Made by a program: the position numbers and the translations under genes. The notes under the pieces are model-generated. The model did no database searches. It was not told where the DNA came from and saw nothing but the letters and a program-made list of their open reading frames with translations. A DNA stretch of 5,972 bases from CAYUNT01 sp964446285 (GTDB taxonomy: Bacteria; Sumerlaeota; Sumerlaeia; SLMS01; CAYUNT01): contig CAYUNT010000243.1 of the NCBI GenBank assembly GCA_964446285.1, forward strand, positions 1 to 5,972, read 5' to 3'. This document shows positions 5,952 through 5,972 of the stretch, piece by piece (within the stretch, counting starts at the first letter, position 1; each line of letters starts with the position of its first letter).

Positions 5952-5967
5952 GCCTGATTCCGGGCGG
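5950..5967. repeat. Further hairpin at the right window edge
   Basis: CCGCC (5950-5954) can pair with GGCGG (5963-5967) around TGATTCCG. It overlaps the end of the preceding element's right arm, so the two stems are mutually exclusive, or the palindrome train continues past the window end. The window stops five bases later. Confidence 0.5.
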
Positions 5968-5972
5968 ATTCG

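Overview
The window looks like GC-rich chromosomal DNA from an uncultured, probably Gram-negative-type bacterium. A secreted protein built from repeat domains with a long Pro/Thr/Ser 'TPTP' linker, a MAM-like jelly-roll module of the kind seen in Planctomycetota, Verrucomicrobiota, Lentisphaerota and related phyla, a dockerin-type EF-hand, and long intergenic stretches full of palindromic repeats all fit such lineages. This placement is stylistic inference; there is no rRNA or marker gene to fix it.

Layout. (1) Positions 1-1052: the 3' five-sixths of a galactokinase gene (galK, Leloir pathway). Its frame stays open to the left edge but runs into a heptanucleotide tandem repeat exactly where the N-terminal substrate-binding region should be encoded. 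(2) 1053-1923: an 871-nt gene-free stretch with a strong bidirectional intrinsic terminator, a G-rich tract, and a three-unit tandem array of ~35-nt palindromes just ahead of the next gene. (3) 1924-4650: a 908-aa predicted secreted multidomain protein with a signal peptide, three Cys-bracketed ~85-residue repeats, a Pro/Thr/Ser linker, a MAM-like jelly-roll domain, an unrecognised beta-rich region and a disordered tail. (4) 4651-5132: a nested 12-bp inverted repeat followed by a T-run, and a frame-shifted remnant ending in a good dockerin/EF-hand calcium loop. (5) 5133-5480, minus strand: a small thioredoxin-fold protein of the ArsC/Spx family, convergent with the preceding genes. (6) 5481-5972: gene-free DNA ending in a ~153-nt palindromic element bounded by perfect 12-bp inverted repeats.

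The three genes do not form an obvious pathway. galK and the secreted-protein gene point the same way but are separated by a terminator and 0.9 kb, so they are probably independent units; the ArsC-like gene is on the opposite strand. No defence system, CRISPR array, prophage or transposase is visible. The points most worth checking are the C-terminal dockerin remnant behind the secreted protein, the Cys-bracketed triple repeat, and the three kinds of palindromic or tandem repeat in the non-coding DNA.
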